A stretch of 64,000 nt of DNA, taken from NCBI RefSeq assembly GCF_000420845.1, contig NZ_ATVS01000002.1, positions 163,350 through 227,349 on the forward strand. Direction: 5' to 3'. The position numbers were made by a program, and so were the translations under genes. The DNA comes from Butyrivibrio sp. AE3009. Lineage in GTDB: Bacteria > Bacillota > Clostridia > Lachnospirales > Lachnospiraceae. The notes beneath the pieces were generated by a model. That model saw nothing but the letters and a program-made list of their open reading frames with translations, made no database searches and was not told the DNA's origin. Positions 17,356-26,600 of this stretch are shown here, piece after piece; position 1 is the first letter of the stretch; each line of letters begins with the position of its first letter.

Positions 17356-18990
17356 TTGAGAGAGAGATATGAAACACTGAAACTAACTGACCTCAGGGAG
17401 ATTGCCAAGAAGAGAGGCATCAAGGGAGCCACCGCCCTCAAGAAGTCTGAGATCATCGACCTGATGTGTGAGCTTGACCAGAAGGAAGCAGAGCAAAGTG
17501 CCGCTGCCAAGAAGGAAGAGCAGCCCAAGGAAGCTACAGAGGAGAAGAAGTCTCTTAAGAAAAAGAAGGTTATCGTTACCACTTCCGGAACGAATAAGTC
17601 TGATAAGAAGGAGATGGCAAGACCTGCAAGACCGGAGGGGAGATCCGAGAACAGATCAGATAACAGATCAGATAACAGATCAGATAACAGATCAGATAAC
17701 AGATCCGAGAACAGATCAGATAGCAGATCTGAAAGCAGATCAGATAGCAGATCCGAAAACAGACCTGAGGGAAGACCCGAGGGAAGATTCGATAAATCAC
17801 AGGAGACAGTACAGAAGACTGAAGATGTTAAGAAAGCTGAATCCGCTGATTTTGAGGATGAGGCAGACGGAGATAACGCAGACGGAATTCTTGAGGTAAT
17901 GCAGGACGGTTATGGTTTCATCAGATGCGAGAACTACCTTCCGGGTGAAAATGATGTCTATGTGGCACCCAGCCTTATCAGGAAGTTCAACCTTAAGACC
18001 GGTGATATCCTTAAGGGAAGATGCAGAGCCAAGAAGGAGACAGATAAGTTTGCTGCTCTTTCCAGACTTGATACGGTTAACGGTTACAAGCCCGAAGTTG
18101 CCATGGGAAGATGGAACTTCGAGAATATGACACCTATTTTCCCTAATTCAAGGATCAGACTCGAGCAGCCCGGCTGCAGCGTTGCTATGAGAATCATGGA
18201 TCTTATCAGCCCCATCGGTAAGGGCCAGAGAGGTATGATCGTATCACCTCCCAAGGCAGGTAAGACAACACTTCTTAAGGAAGTTGCCAAGTCAATCCTT
18301 AAGAATAACAGCAATATTCACCTTATCATCCTTCTTATTGATGAGCGTCCCGAGGAAGTTACGGATATCAAGGAAGAGGTAGAGGGACCTAACGCAGAGG
18401 TTATCTATTCAACCTTCGATGAGCTTCCCGAGCATCACAAGAGAGTTGCCGAGATGGTTATGGAGAGAGCCAAGAGACTTGTTGAGCACGGTCAGGATGT
18501 AGTTATCCTTCTTGACTCCATCACAAGACTTACAAGAGCCTACAACATCGTTGTCCCTCCTTCAGGAAGAACACTTTCCGGTGGTCTTGATCCTGCAGCC
18601 CTTCATATGCCTAAGAGATTCTTTGGTGCAGCCAGAAACATGAGAGAGGGCGGCAGCCTTACAATCCTTGCCACAGCTCTTATTGAGACAGGCTCCAAGA
18701 TGGATGACGTTATCTACGAGGAGTTCAAGGGAACAGGTAACATGGAAATGGTTTTGGACAGAAAGCTCCAGGAGAAGAGAATTTTCCCTGCTATCAATAT
18801 CCCCAAGTCCTCCACCAGAAGAGAAGATCTTCTTCTTTCCGCAGAGGAGCTTGCAGCTATCAACAACCTGCGTAAGGGCTTTAACGGCATGAAGGCAGAT
18901 GATGCTGTAGACCAGTGCATCAATCTCTTCTCCAAGACAAGAAATAACGTTGAATTTGTCAGAATGGTAGAGAAGCAGGTTCGCTTCTGA
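17356..18990 (+). CDS. rho: Transcription termination factor Rho
   Basis: A 544-residue hexameric RNA helicase that ends transcription. The N-terminal Rho_N/SAP-like helices (about residues 1-40; [15 protein letters not shown]) are followed by a Lys-rich segment and then a low-complexity insertion of Arg/Ser/Asp/Asn/Glu (about 95-140). The cold-shock RNA-binding domain ([11 protein letters not shown]) and the RecA-like ATPase domain follow: Walker A is [10 protein letters not shown], Walker B runs into [10 protein letters not shown], and the R-loop [10 protein letters not shown] is present. The start is TTG 17356, five bases after TGGAG. Rho proteins with disordered inserts are known in several bacterial groups. 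Confidence 0.95.
   Translation: MRERYETLKLTDLREIAKKRGIKGATALKKSEIIDLMCELDQKEAEQSAAAKKEEQPKEATEEKKSLKKKKVIVTTSGTNKSDKKEMARPARPEGRSENRSDNRSDNRSDNRSDNRSENRSDSRSESRSDSRSENRPEGRPEGRFDKSQETVQKTEDVKKAESADFEDEADGDNADGILEVMQDGYGFIRCENYLPGENDVYVAPSLIRKFNLKTGDILKGRCRAKKETDKFAALSRLDTVNGYKPEVAMGRWNFENMTPIFPNSRIRLEQPGCSVAMRIMDLISPIGKGQRGMIVSPPKAGKTTLLKEVAKSILKNNSNIHLIILLIDERPEEVTDIKEEVEGPNAEVIYSTFDELPEHHKRVAEMVMERAKRLVEHGQDVVILLDSITRLTRAYNIVVPPSGRTLSGGLDPAALHMPKRFFGAARNMREGGSLTILATALIETGSKMDDVIYEEFKGTGNMEMVLDRKLQEKRIFPAINIPKSSTRREDLLLSAEELAAINNLRKGFNGMKADDAVDQCINLFSKTRNNVEFVRMVEKQVRF
17638..17770 (+). repeat. 12-base tandem repeat inside rho
   Basis: Units close to AGATCAGATAAC, encoding Arg-Ser-Asp-Asn, are repeated in frame with variants (AGATCCGAGAAC, AGATCAGATAGC, AGATCTGAAAGC), then degrade into Arg-Pro-Glu-Gly units. 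Slippage here would change the insert length by whole tetrapeptides and keep the frame. Confidence 0.85.
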
Positions 18991-19031
18991 TACAGTATCA
19001 GTGATATAACAATAGAAAACGATTTGTGAAC

Positions 19032-19086
19032 ATCAAAAGACCAAGGCAATCACATCACTACATGTGACATGCCTTGGTCTTTTGAT
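19032..19086. terminator. Bidirectional terminator between rho and the PilZ gene
   Basis: A perfect 17-bp stem: ATCAAAAGACCAAGGCA (19032-19048) is complementary to 19070-19086. A-rich and T-rich stem bases flank it, so it can end both convergent transcripts. Confidence 0.85.
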
Positions 19087-19090
19087 ATCA

Positions 19091-19975
19091 TTACATATTT
19101 CGAAGATCCAGAAGGTTGGCAATCTCTTCAGCTTCCTTGGCCTGACGTTCCTCCCTGCGCTTCTGCCTAAGAGTCTTCTCGGCGGAGACATGTTCAAGAC
19201 GCTCCGGTGCGAAGGGATTCTCATCGGTGATCCTGACGGCGCCGGACTTATTCCTGGCGGGAATTGTCTGAGCGGCCAGATCCTGCTCAACATGCTCTAT
19301 CTGCTGGCTCTCGCTGATCTCAGGATTAAGATCTGTGCCGGGAGATTCTCCGAGGGGAGTGTATTTCTCCCTGCGCTTGGTGGTAAGAAGGCTGATGAGA
19401 TCCACGTTGAGATTGGAGATTGCACAGCCCACGGCGGTCTTGTCCTGAACCATGAAATGCCTTACCACGATGGTGCTGACCTCATAGCTGTGAAGGGTGG
19501 CGCCATAGCGGAACCTGATATCCAGCCTGTCGCCTATCCTTAGCTGTACCGATCTGTCCACGATGACGGATATTCCTCGCATGGAAAGGTCGTGAACGAT
19601 ACAGTTATAAAGAGTCTTAGTGTTGCCGTTAACGGACAGAAGCCCCAGCTTTTCAATATAGAAGCGTTCTGATTTTCTGGAATTCTCCGGTTCAAGTTTG
19701 GAGGAACATCTGATGAGATGGAAATTGCCGTAACGGGTTTTGACCGGAGTTATGGTGGTTGACATGAATTTGTAGATTCGCCCGTCTCTTTTGTTGCGGA
19801 TTTCAATCTGAGAGGGTTCCAGGAACTGCATGTATTTGCCAAAATACTCCATGGGCTTTACCAGAAGGCCTGCCGACACACCAAAAATAGCCTCAGTCAT
19901 AAGTACAAGGCTGTGGCCGTTTATCGAAGCATGGATTTTGACTTCCGAGCCGTTGGAAATATCGTTTACATTCAT
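19091..19975 (-). CDS. PilZ-domain cyclic-di-GMP receptor protein
   Basis: This 294-residue cytoplasmic protein has an N-terminal beta-rich region (about 1-95) like the YcgR/PilZN family, followed by a PilZ domain. The two c-di-GMP motifs are visible: R-x-x-x-R at residues 100-104 (RKSER) and D-x-S-x-x-G at 129-134 (DLSMRG). The tail from about residue 215 is charged, rich in Glu/Arg/Lys, and probably helical or disordered. YcgR-like proteins couple c-di-GMP to flagellar braking or surface-polymer synthesis; the target here is unknown. The gene is single, convergent with rho, and divergent from yggS. Confidence 0.85.
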   Translation of the reverse strand: MNVNDISNGSEVKIHASINGHSLVLMTEAIFGVSAGLLVKPMEYFGKYMQFLEPSQIEIRNKRDGRIYKFMSTTITPVKTRYGNFHLIRCSSKLEPENSRKSERFYIEKLGLLSVNGNTKTLYNCIVHDLSMRGISVIVDRSVQLRIGDRLDIRFRYGATLHSYEVSTIVVRHFMVQDKTAVGCAISNLNVDLISLLTTKRREKYTPLGESPGTDLNPEISESQQIEHVEQDLAAQTIPARNKSGAVRITDENPFAPERLEHVSAEKTLRQKRREERQAKEAEEIANLLDLRNM

Positions 19976-20014
19976 GCAGGATACCTTTTGAATTGTAACA
20001 TTGTATCAATTCTA

Positions 20015-20023
20015 TGATATAAT
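20015..20023 (+). promoter_or_regulatory. Extended -10 promoter of yggS
   Basis: TGA followed directly by TATAAT (20018-20023) forms an extended -10. The best -35 match is TTGTAA (19993-19998) with a long 19-base spacer, or GTAACA with 17. Confidence 0.45.
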
Positions 20024-20109
20024 ATCCTGATAAAAAAGGAAACACAAAATGTAGTATTTAAACTGCATTATATAACAAAAAAATACATTAAATAGTGATT
20101 GGAGCAGCC

Positions 20110-20808
20110 ATGATAAAAGAAAATCTTGAATTTGTGGAAGAAAACATACAAAAGGCCTGTGACAAGGCAGGAAGGAACAGAAGCGAGGTTACCCTTATTG
20201 CTGTCAGCAAGACCAAGCCCGTTGAGGCTTTAAGAGAGGCTATGGAATGCGGAATAAGGGTCTTTGGAGAGAACAAGGTTCAGGAGATGAGGGACAAGCA
20301 TGCTGAGATCACCGAGGATCTTGACTGGCACATGATCGGTCATCTTCAGGCCAACAAGGTTAAGTATCTGCCGGGGATGGCCTGCATGATCCACTCCGTT
20401 GACAACATCAAGCTGGCGGAGGAGATTGAGAAGCAATTTGCCAAGCACGATCTTAAGATAGATGTTCTTCTTGAAGTTAATATGGCTCATGAGGATACCA
20501 AGTTCGGACTTGCTCCGGAAGAGGTTATTCCTTTTGTGAAGGAAATAAGCTCTCTTTCGCATCTTAATATCCGAGGACTTATGACAATAGCACCTTATAC
20601 CGATGATCCGGAGAGTAACAGAGTATACTTCAAGGGACTGAGAGAGTTAAGAGACAGTATCAATGAGCAGAAACTCCTTCCTGCTCCGATGGACACACTG
20701 TCAATGGGTATGACAGGCGATTATATGATAGCCATAGAGGAAGGTGCCACCTTCGTAAGAGTTGGAACAGGAATCTTCGGTGAGAGGGATTATTCCAAAA
20801 AAATGTAA
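20110..20808 (+). CDS. yggS: YggS/PROSC family PLP-binding protein
   Basis: A 232-residue single-domain TIM-barrel protein that binds pyridoxal phosphate without known catalysis and helps maintain vitamin B6 and amino-acid balance. Motifs are LIAVSKTKP (with the PLP-binding Lys), FGENKVQEM, WHMIGHLQANKVK, SVDN, IRGLMTIAPY and LSMGMTGDYMIAIEEGATFVRVGTGIFGER. The start is put at ATG 20110, because TGGAG lies about seven bases upstream; the frame runs back to a GTG at 20095. In many Firmicutes yggS leads to sepF and other division genes; here a small orphan gene with its own promoter follows. Confidence 0.93.
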   Translation: MIKENLEFVEENIQKACDKAGRNRSEVTLIAVSKTKPVEALREAMECGIRVFGENKVQEMRDKHAEITEDLDWHMIGHLQANKVKYLPGMACMIHSVDNIKLAEEIEKQFAKHDLKIDVLLEVNMAHEDTKFGLAPEEVIPFVKEISSLSHLNIRGLMTIAPYTDDPESNRVYFKGLRELRDSINEQKLLPAPMDTLSMGMTGDYMIAIEEGATFVRVGTGIFGERDYSKKM

Positions 20809-20844
20809 TGTAAAAACACAGAATCTTAAATAAATATAAACGAA

Positions 20845-20873
20845 TTTACACTAATAAGGCCAGATAGTATAAT
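20845..20873 (+). promoter_or_regulatory. Promoter of the 90-residue orphan gene
   Basis: TTTACA (20845-20850) and a consensus TATAAT (20868-20873) have a 17-base spacer. This is one of the best promoter matches in the window. Confidence 0.75.
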
Positions 20874-20914
20874 TATTCTATATCGGGAAGAATATAGGAA
20901 TAGGAAGTCTGAGC

Positions 20915-21187
20915 ATGCAAAGAACGGAACTGTTGTCAAAAAAGGTCTCTATTGAAGACCTAAATCACCTGATAGATACCGGCCATGTTTTTGTGACTCC
21001 CTTTGGTCTTAACAGGCAATGCTACATTGTGGTTAATCACAAACCCTTTATGGTTATAGCTACAGACGTTTCCATAAGGGGTGTGCAGCTTAGCGGAGCC
21101 TGGTACACCTGGGAGGATCTGGATGCCATGGGCGGTGTTTATGATTCGGAATTTGAGGCTCTTAAGGCTATAGCCGGCGGAGCATAA
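20915..21187 (+). CDS. Hypothetical protein, 90 residues
   Basis: I do not recognise a family. The protein is small and soluble, with no signal peptide or membrane helix. It reads as a mixed alpha/beta fold with a GVYDSEFEALKAIAGG tail. The promoter directly upstream and the hairpin directly downstream show it is a single-gene unit, and an AGGAATAGGAAG stretch provides the ribosome site. The only clue to function is its position between yggS and a GGDEF cyclase gene. Confidence 0.75.
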   Translation: MQRTELLSKKVSIEDLNHLIDTGHVFVTPFGLNRQCYIVVNHKPFMVIATDVSIRGVQLSGAWYTWEDLDAMGGVYDSEFEALKAIAGGA

Positions 21188-21211
21188 CATAATAGCATTA
21201 TTACGAGGATG

Positions 21212-21242
21212 TAAGACGAAAGCCGTGACGGCCTTCGTCTTA
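21212..21242 (+). terminator. Terminator after the 90-residue gene
   Basis: TAAGACGAA (21212-21220) pairs with TTCGTCTTA at 21234-21242, with an inner GCC/GGC pairing, and TATTG follows. The T-run is weak. Confidence 0.6.
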
Positions 21243-21353
21243 TTGCATTCATGGGAAATTATAAAGAATGTATAAACTCTTTGCAGATAATGATAATTTT
21301 AGCCTGTTTCATGTTAAAATAAATGTTACGCACGATTATTTGGAGGAGTAGTT

Positions 21354-22499
21354 TTGGGGTACGTTAATTTCTATATTGAAGCACACATAGCATGTATACT
21401 TTTGATCGGTCTTATCGGAATCAAGATTGCCAAAGGCGTCAATAAGCAGTTTACACAGATGATATTGGGGAATATCGTCGTTGTTCTGATTGCGTATTAC
21501 TGCGCAGAGATTTTCTGGGCCCTGGTGGATGTGGGCTATCTGGGAGAATCCAAGTCACTTTTGTACTTATCCAATTTGTTTACTTATCTGCTTTTGAGTG
21601 TTGGCGCGTATTTATGGTATATTCTCTCGGAAGCGATTCAGAACGATAAGTCTGTGGAAAACGACATCACCAGGCTTATTCTCAGCATACCGGTATGGAT
21701 ATCCGGAATCCTGTGTGTCTCCGCTTACAGGACAGGTCTTGTTTATTATATTGATGAAAACGGCAAACTGGTGGGGGGTAAGCTCTATCTGATCCTTGTT
21801 ATCGTTCCCTTCAGCTATATGATAGCGGCTTCAGTCAAGGCTTTTTACAGAGCCTTCAACAAGGATAAATATGCTGACAGAAATATATATTTCATGATCG
21901 GTATGTTTCCGCTCACACCTATCGTAATGGGAGCGCTTCAGGCCAAGTACTGGAGAATCCCCATGGTATGTTACGGAACAGTTGTGGCGGTCTACTATGT
22001 TTACATTACTATGCTGGATAATCTCATATCTCTTGATCCTCTTACCCAGATCAACAACAGACATCAGATGTTCAAATATCTGGCTCAGAAGATGAGAAAT
22101 GAAGAACCCGGCATGTCTCTTTTTGTACTGATGGTGGATATTGATGATTTCAGAAATATCAATGAGACCTATGGGCGACTTGAGGGTGACAGAGCCCTTG
22201 TAAGAGTTGCCAATTCCATTAAGAGTGCCTGTCAGGGTCCAAGAAACAGATTTTTTGTATCAAGATATGGTGGAGACGAATTCGTGGTAATTGCACAGAT
22301 GGCCTACAAGGCTGAGGCTGTCTGGCTCTCAGATCAGATCAAGAACAATATCAAGAGAATGACACAGGATCTGGGACTTAGCTACAATATCACCGTTAGC
22401 GTTGGAATTGCCCAGTATGACTACGCTGCTCCGATCTCTCTTAAGGCATTTATATCAAGAGCTGATCTTGATCTGTACAATCAGGCAGCGAAGGAGTGA
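21354..22499 (+). CDS. Membrane diguanylate cyclase (GGDEF domain)
   Basis: The 381 residues have about seven hydrophobic helices in the first 220 and a GGDEF domain thereafter. The intact active-site motif SRYGGDEF is at 304-310, preceded by MVDIDDFRNINETYG and LDPLTQINNRHQMF. The inhibitory RxxD site is absent (RNRF at that place), so product inhibition is unlikely. It should make c-di-GMP in response to a membrane signal. The start is TTG 21354 with a strong TGGAGGAG five bases before it. It is a single gene followed by a terminator. Its membrane half is similar in layout to that of the EAL protein at 5237. Confidence 0.9.
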   Translation: MGYVNFYIEAHIACILLIGLIGIKIAKGVNKQFTQMILGNIVVVLIAYYCAEIFWALVDVGYLGESKSLLYLSNLFTYLLLSVGAYLWYILSEAIQNDKSVENDITRLILSIPVWISGILCVSAYRTGLVYYIDENGKLVGGKLYLILVIVPFSYMIAASVKAFYRAFNKDKYADRNIYFMIGMFPLTPIVMGALQAKYWRIPMVCYGTVVAVYYVYITMLDNLISLDPLTQINNRHQMFKYLAQKMRNEEPGMSLFVLMVDIDDFRNINETYGRLEGDRALVRVANSIKSACQGPRNRFFVSRYGGDEFVVIAQMAYKAEAVWLSDQIKNNIKRMTQDLGLSYNITVSVGIAQYDYAAPISLKAFISRADLDLYNQAAKE

Positions 22500-22519
22500 C
22501 AACAGAATATGCAGAGTTT

Positions 22520-22560
22520 AAACGTGGTCTAGAACAAAGAGCTGACCACGTTTATTATTA
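22520..22560 (+). terminator. Terminator after the GGDEF gene
   Basis: AAACGTGGTC (22520-22529) pairs perfectly with GACCACGTTT (22544-22553) and is followed by ATTATTATT. It overlaps the 3' end of a possible small gene on the other strand. Confidence 0.7.
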
Positions 22561-22621
22561 TTCCGGCAAGTATAAATGCTGCGAGTATGGATATTGCATA
22601 AATGAATTTCATTCTGGCCAT
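22529..22621 (-). CDS. Possible 30-residue single-pass membrane protein
   Basis: An ATG at 22621 on the minus strand opens 30 codons that begin MARMKFIY and continue as an almost unbroken hydrophobic helix (AISILAAFILAGIIINVV) to a stop at 22529. A GGGGGA ribosome site lies seven bases upstream of the ATG. The positive N-terminus and single helix are typical of bacterial small membrane proteins. It is convergent with the GGDEF cyclase gene and its last bases lie in the cyclase terminator stem. No family is recognised, and the small size keeps the call tentative. Confidence 0.45.
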   Translation of the reverse strand: MARMKFIYAISILAAFILAGIIINVVSSLF

Positions 22622-22758
22622 TGTATTTCCCCCGTATATGTACTCTTTATCTAATCATACTATATATTTTTCTTGTATGAGAAAAGAATTTTGTATGGAA
22701 TATATTGTATAATTAATTTGGTGCGTGTTGAGGCAAATTGACTATAAAGGGATAAAAA

Positions 22759-23577
22759 ATGAAGGTAAAGATGATAACCTCTCCGACCATGGAGCTATAC
22801 AAAAACATGATAATGCCGGATGTCTATCAGGCTATCGAAAATGGTGCGCCCATGACTGCGATAGGTCTTAGTAAGGACAATATTGCTGTAGGTGCGCTGG
22901 TAGGTGCGATAACAAACGGAGATGTATTTGAGGTACAATCGCTATACGTTGACGAGAAGTACAGAAGGCAAGGAGGCGGAACCATGCTGGTTAAGGCTCT
23001 GCAGTCTCTTTTGGAGAAGAGGGAGCTTCCGGCTGTGCTGTCCTGTCTTGAAGGTTATGATGAGAGCGATGCGTTAATGTCGTTTATGGAGTCCATAGGA
23101 GCCGCCCGGGATACTGAGCTGGAAGGAATCTATCGTGGCCGGCTGAGATCTTTCTGGGAATCGGGACTTTTTAGCAGGGATTACAACAATCCCGATATTA
23201 AGAGGTTTACGCAGCTAAGTGATACGGAATTGGATGATGTCACGAAGATCATTTCAAGGTTTGAGGTTCCGATAGAAGGCGACTTTCTTCAGTCCGGGGG
23301 GATACTTAAGAAAGCCAGTCTGGCTGCAACCAAAAATGGAACTGTGCAAGGCATAATGCTATATTGTTCCGATGGCAGCAGTGAGCCAATTATCCTTGTT
23401 TCCAAAATTGAGGATGCTTCAGTTCTGGCGGGGCTTATAAATACCGGACTGATTGTCTGCGAGGAGGTTCTGGGGGCAGATGCCTATGTCAGAATACCGG
23501 TCTGGGCCGAACGTTATCACAGATTGCTTGAAAACATAGATGGAATGACGAACCTGCAACATAACTATATATTCTAA
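22759..23577 (+). CDS. GNAT-family acetyltransferase
   Basis: This 272-residue protein has a GNAT fold in its first half: VQSLYVDEKYRRQGGGTMLV carries the acetyl-CoA pyrophosphate-binding R/Q-x-x-G-x-G pattern. The second half (about 135-272) looks like a second, degenerate GNAT-like or partner domain without the motif. The substrate is not evident. It begins a run of seven genes in one direction. A TATAAT at 22708-22713 could be its -10, but no good -35 matches. The next gene starts 29 bases later, so the GNAT protein may modify that protein or a shared target, which is only an inference. Confidence 0.78.
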   Translation: MKVKMITSPTMELYKNMIMPDVYQAIENGAPMTAIGLSKDNIAVGALVGAITNGDVFEVQSLYVDEKYRRQGGGTMLVKALQSLLEKRELPAVLSCLEGYDESDALMSFMESIGAARDTELEGIYRGRLRSFWESGLFSRDYNNPDIKRFTQLSDTELDDVTKIISRFEVPIEGDFLQSGGILKKASLAATKNGTVQGIMLYCSDGSSEPIILVSKIEDASVLAGLINTGLIVCEEVLGADAYVRIPVWAERYHRLLENIDGMTNLQHNYIF

Positions 23578-23605
23578 AATCATTTTTCTTATATGAGGGG
23601 GAAAA

Positions 23606-26600
23606 ATGGATACTAAGAATCTATACGAGAAGAGTCTAAGCAAAAAGGTAACAGAGGTAAATAAGGGCGGTATCAATACCGGTGCCGACCAGAGTCAGGA
23701 ACTTCTTAAAAACATCATGACAGTTCCGAAGCTCCGGGAGTCTAATAATAAGACTCTTGAAAAAAAGTCAAACAAGATAAGCGAAGATGTAAGCAAGGAC
23801 GCTTTTTTAAGTGGTCTTCTCAAGAAAAACGAAGATCTGTTTCAAGAAGGATTGAGCATTTTGGGGGAAGAGGATGAAAAAGACTTAAGTCTTGATGAGT
23901 CCCTTTCCGGAATTGATAAGGAAATCTTAGCACCGCTTCATGACAAGACTACGAGATTTAAGAGATATACGGACTATCCTTCACTTGTTCAGAAGGATAA
24001 GATCAAGGTGGGAAATTTACTTAATAATGCCGGCACCGTGGTTAAAAAGGGCGCTTTTGATGACCAGATGCTGGAGACCGGCAGGCAGTTCATTCAAAAG
24101 ATCAACCAGCATTTCGGCATTGATAGCAATCCCACAGGTACAGAGAAGAAGTTCTTCCGGGAGATAGGATCAAAGGAGACCGTAGATTTTCTGTATGTTG
24201 ACGGAAAACCTATTAAGAAATACGTTTCAGATGAATACGGCTACAAGGGTTCTGGAAACAAACAGCAGGAGAAGCAGATTCTGGGAGCCTATGCGGCCAT
24301 GATAGCTGCAAGGCAGAACCATGCCATTACCCTGGTGCGCCCTGTTATCATCAACGGCGTAGCTGAGGTGGACATACAGAATGTTGGTACTTACACCGGC
24401 GGGAATCTTAGCCGCTCTGATAAGGTTAAGGCCATCGGCTATGGATTAAAAGGAAATGAGTACGTAAAGTATTGCGAGAGTGCCTTCAGAATTGATATGA
24501 GAGCCAAGGCCGGAAGGGCTCTTAGGCGTGCCACCGGCAAAAATGTGCAGGGGCTTGATAAGCTTTTGCAGCTTAAGACTAATCTTGAGGAAGCCGGAAG
24601 GGGCTCCCATGAGGACTACAACGCATTTTTGAGAGCCTTTAACAATTATTTTAAGGCGGTTGAATTCATAGGTCTGAATCCTGACAATATGGAAGTTGAC
24701 GCCAAAGACCTTAAGAAATTGCATAAGCTCAGCGAAAAAGTCACCTCCACTGCTATAGACTATCTCAAGGGAAAGAAGATGAATCTTCCCAGACACCTGG
24801 CTGTCAGGGACATCAGAGACCTTGTATCTACTCATTCAGGCACTATGTGGGGCTACCTGCGTGACGGAATAAAAGACAATGGCACCATATCCCTTAAGGA
24901 CATTTTGGACAAAGAGCAGGACGGCTTTGCTATCTACGGAATGCAGCAGGAGATCGATAACCTGAAGGAAAATAAAAAAGCCGGTGATAAAAACGAATAT
25001 CAGAGGCTTGAAGGCACCGTAAAGATGGAGACCGGGCAAAAGAGCCGAATGAACGTCAAGACAGCTCTTTTAGCGGATGTAAGTGTAAATGACACCTATA
25101 AAAAGCTGGTGAAAGCGCAGAATGACAACAATGTCGGGGATGAGGTAAGAACCCAGTATGCAAGACAGTTTCTGCAGATGGCTGCAACCTGTATGGTACA
25201 TAGTGAAACCTATGGACAGCAGCTGCGAGACAGATATGCAGAAGATGCCGGAAGTGAAGATAAGCTGATCTTCAGAACAGCTCAGGATCAGGTCTTCAAG
25301 GCCTTTAGCAGTGAATTTAAGAATATTCCTGCCCTTAAGAGCGCTCTTGATTTCATGAAGGAGCAGTATAACTCGCAGGTGGCTATGGAGATGACTTATG
25401 CTACAAATACAGTCGGTAACAATATCACCTTTGAGGAGTTCAAAAAGTACGGCGGTTCTGCGGAGCATACCTATGTAACGGAGAAGGAAGCTGCAGAGAT
25501 AGTCGCTACCAGCAGCGGTTTTCTATGTACCAAGAAGGTTCAGGGTAAGGACGGAATTGTTGAACTTAGACCGTCACTTCCTGAATTTGCAGTACTTGAT
25601 AAGGGTAACCCCATCGAGAAGCCCGTTCCCTTAAGGAAGACCATGAAGACAGTATTTAAGGCTATAGCCTATTTCGCAATGGATGAAAACGGTCAGATGA
25701 AGCTGGATGTGGGCAAAAAAGAGGAGGAAAACCTGATCTATTGGCTGGACAGGCTTTTTACCTTGGAACAAAAAAGATCTGATAAAGAGAAATTTGAACT
25801 TACCTGTGATGAGGTTCTGTTCGATGCTGTGAAGACTATGCTGACTGCGGAATACAGGCGCAAAGGCAGAAGGCATGCTGAGCATTATGCCCATAATGAT
25901 GCAGTTGATATTGTCGAGGACTTTAAAAAGATCTATCTGGGTAATGAGGACAATATGGTTAGCTCTCCGGATGTAGGAGTTTTGGGACTTGCTGTTGGCG
26001 CAGACGTTATGAAGAAGATCAATGTAGATGAATTCTTTAACGACCCGAAAGTACAAAGCATTAAGGTTGCGGGGCAGCCCATAACAAAAGCTGAATATGA
26101 AGAGATCATCAATGAGATGAAGAAGGAGGTGACTCAGGCAGAAGCCGAGTTTAAACAGATAAGGGATATGGATCTTGATGATGAGGAGATGCCATGTTTT
26201 TCGTCCTGTTTTGATAATGTGCACTATCAGAAGGACTTATATTACAGCCATGTGGGAAGGCAGCCCAGACAGAGTTTTCTGTATAAATTAAACGCCCTGG
26301 CCAAGGCAGATCCCAATGGGCTTCTTGATGCGATGTTAAGTCACCTGGACTATATGCTTGATAGCTCAGGAAAAGAGCAGGAGGTTAAGGACGCAGATCG
26401 CCAAAAGCTTATGCAGCTGGATCAGCAGAGAAAGAAAAACGGCTCCCTTACACCGAAAGAGATTGAATCGCTTAAGGAAACATACAGGGAATATTCCAAA
26501 TATGATGCTCATAAAGGAGCAAATCTCGGAACAACAGGCAAGACAACTTATACCATTGAGACCTATGCCTGCACACCCGATAAGCTATATCAGTCACCCT

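Noticed and set aside
17638..17770. CRISPR-like array
   Set aside because: The units are 12 bases, contiguous and in frame within rho; there are no spacers.
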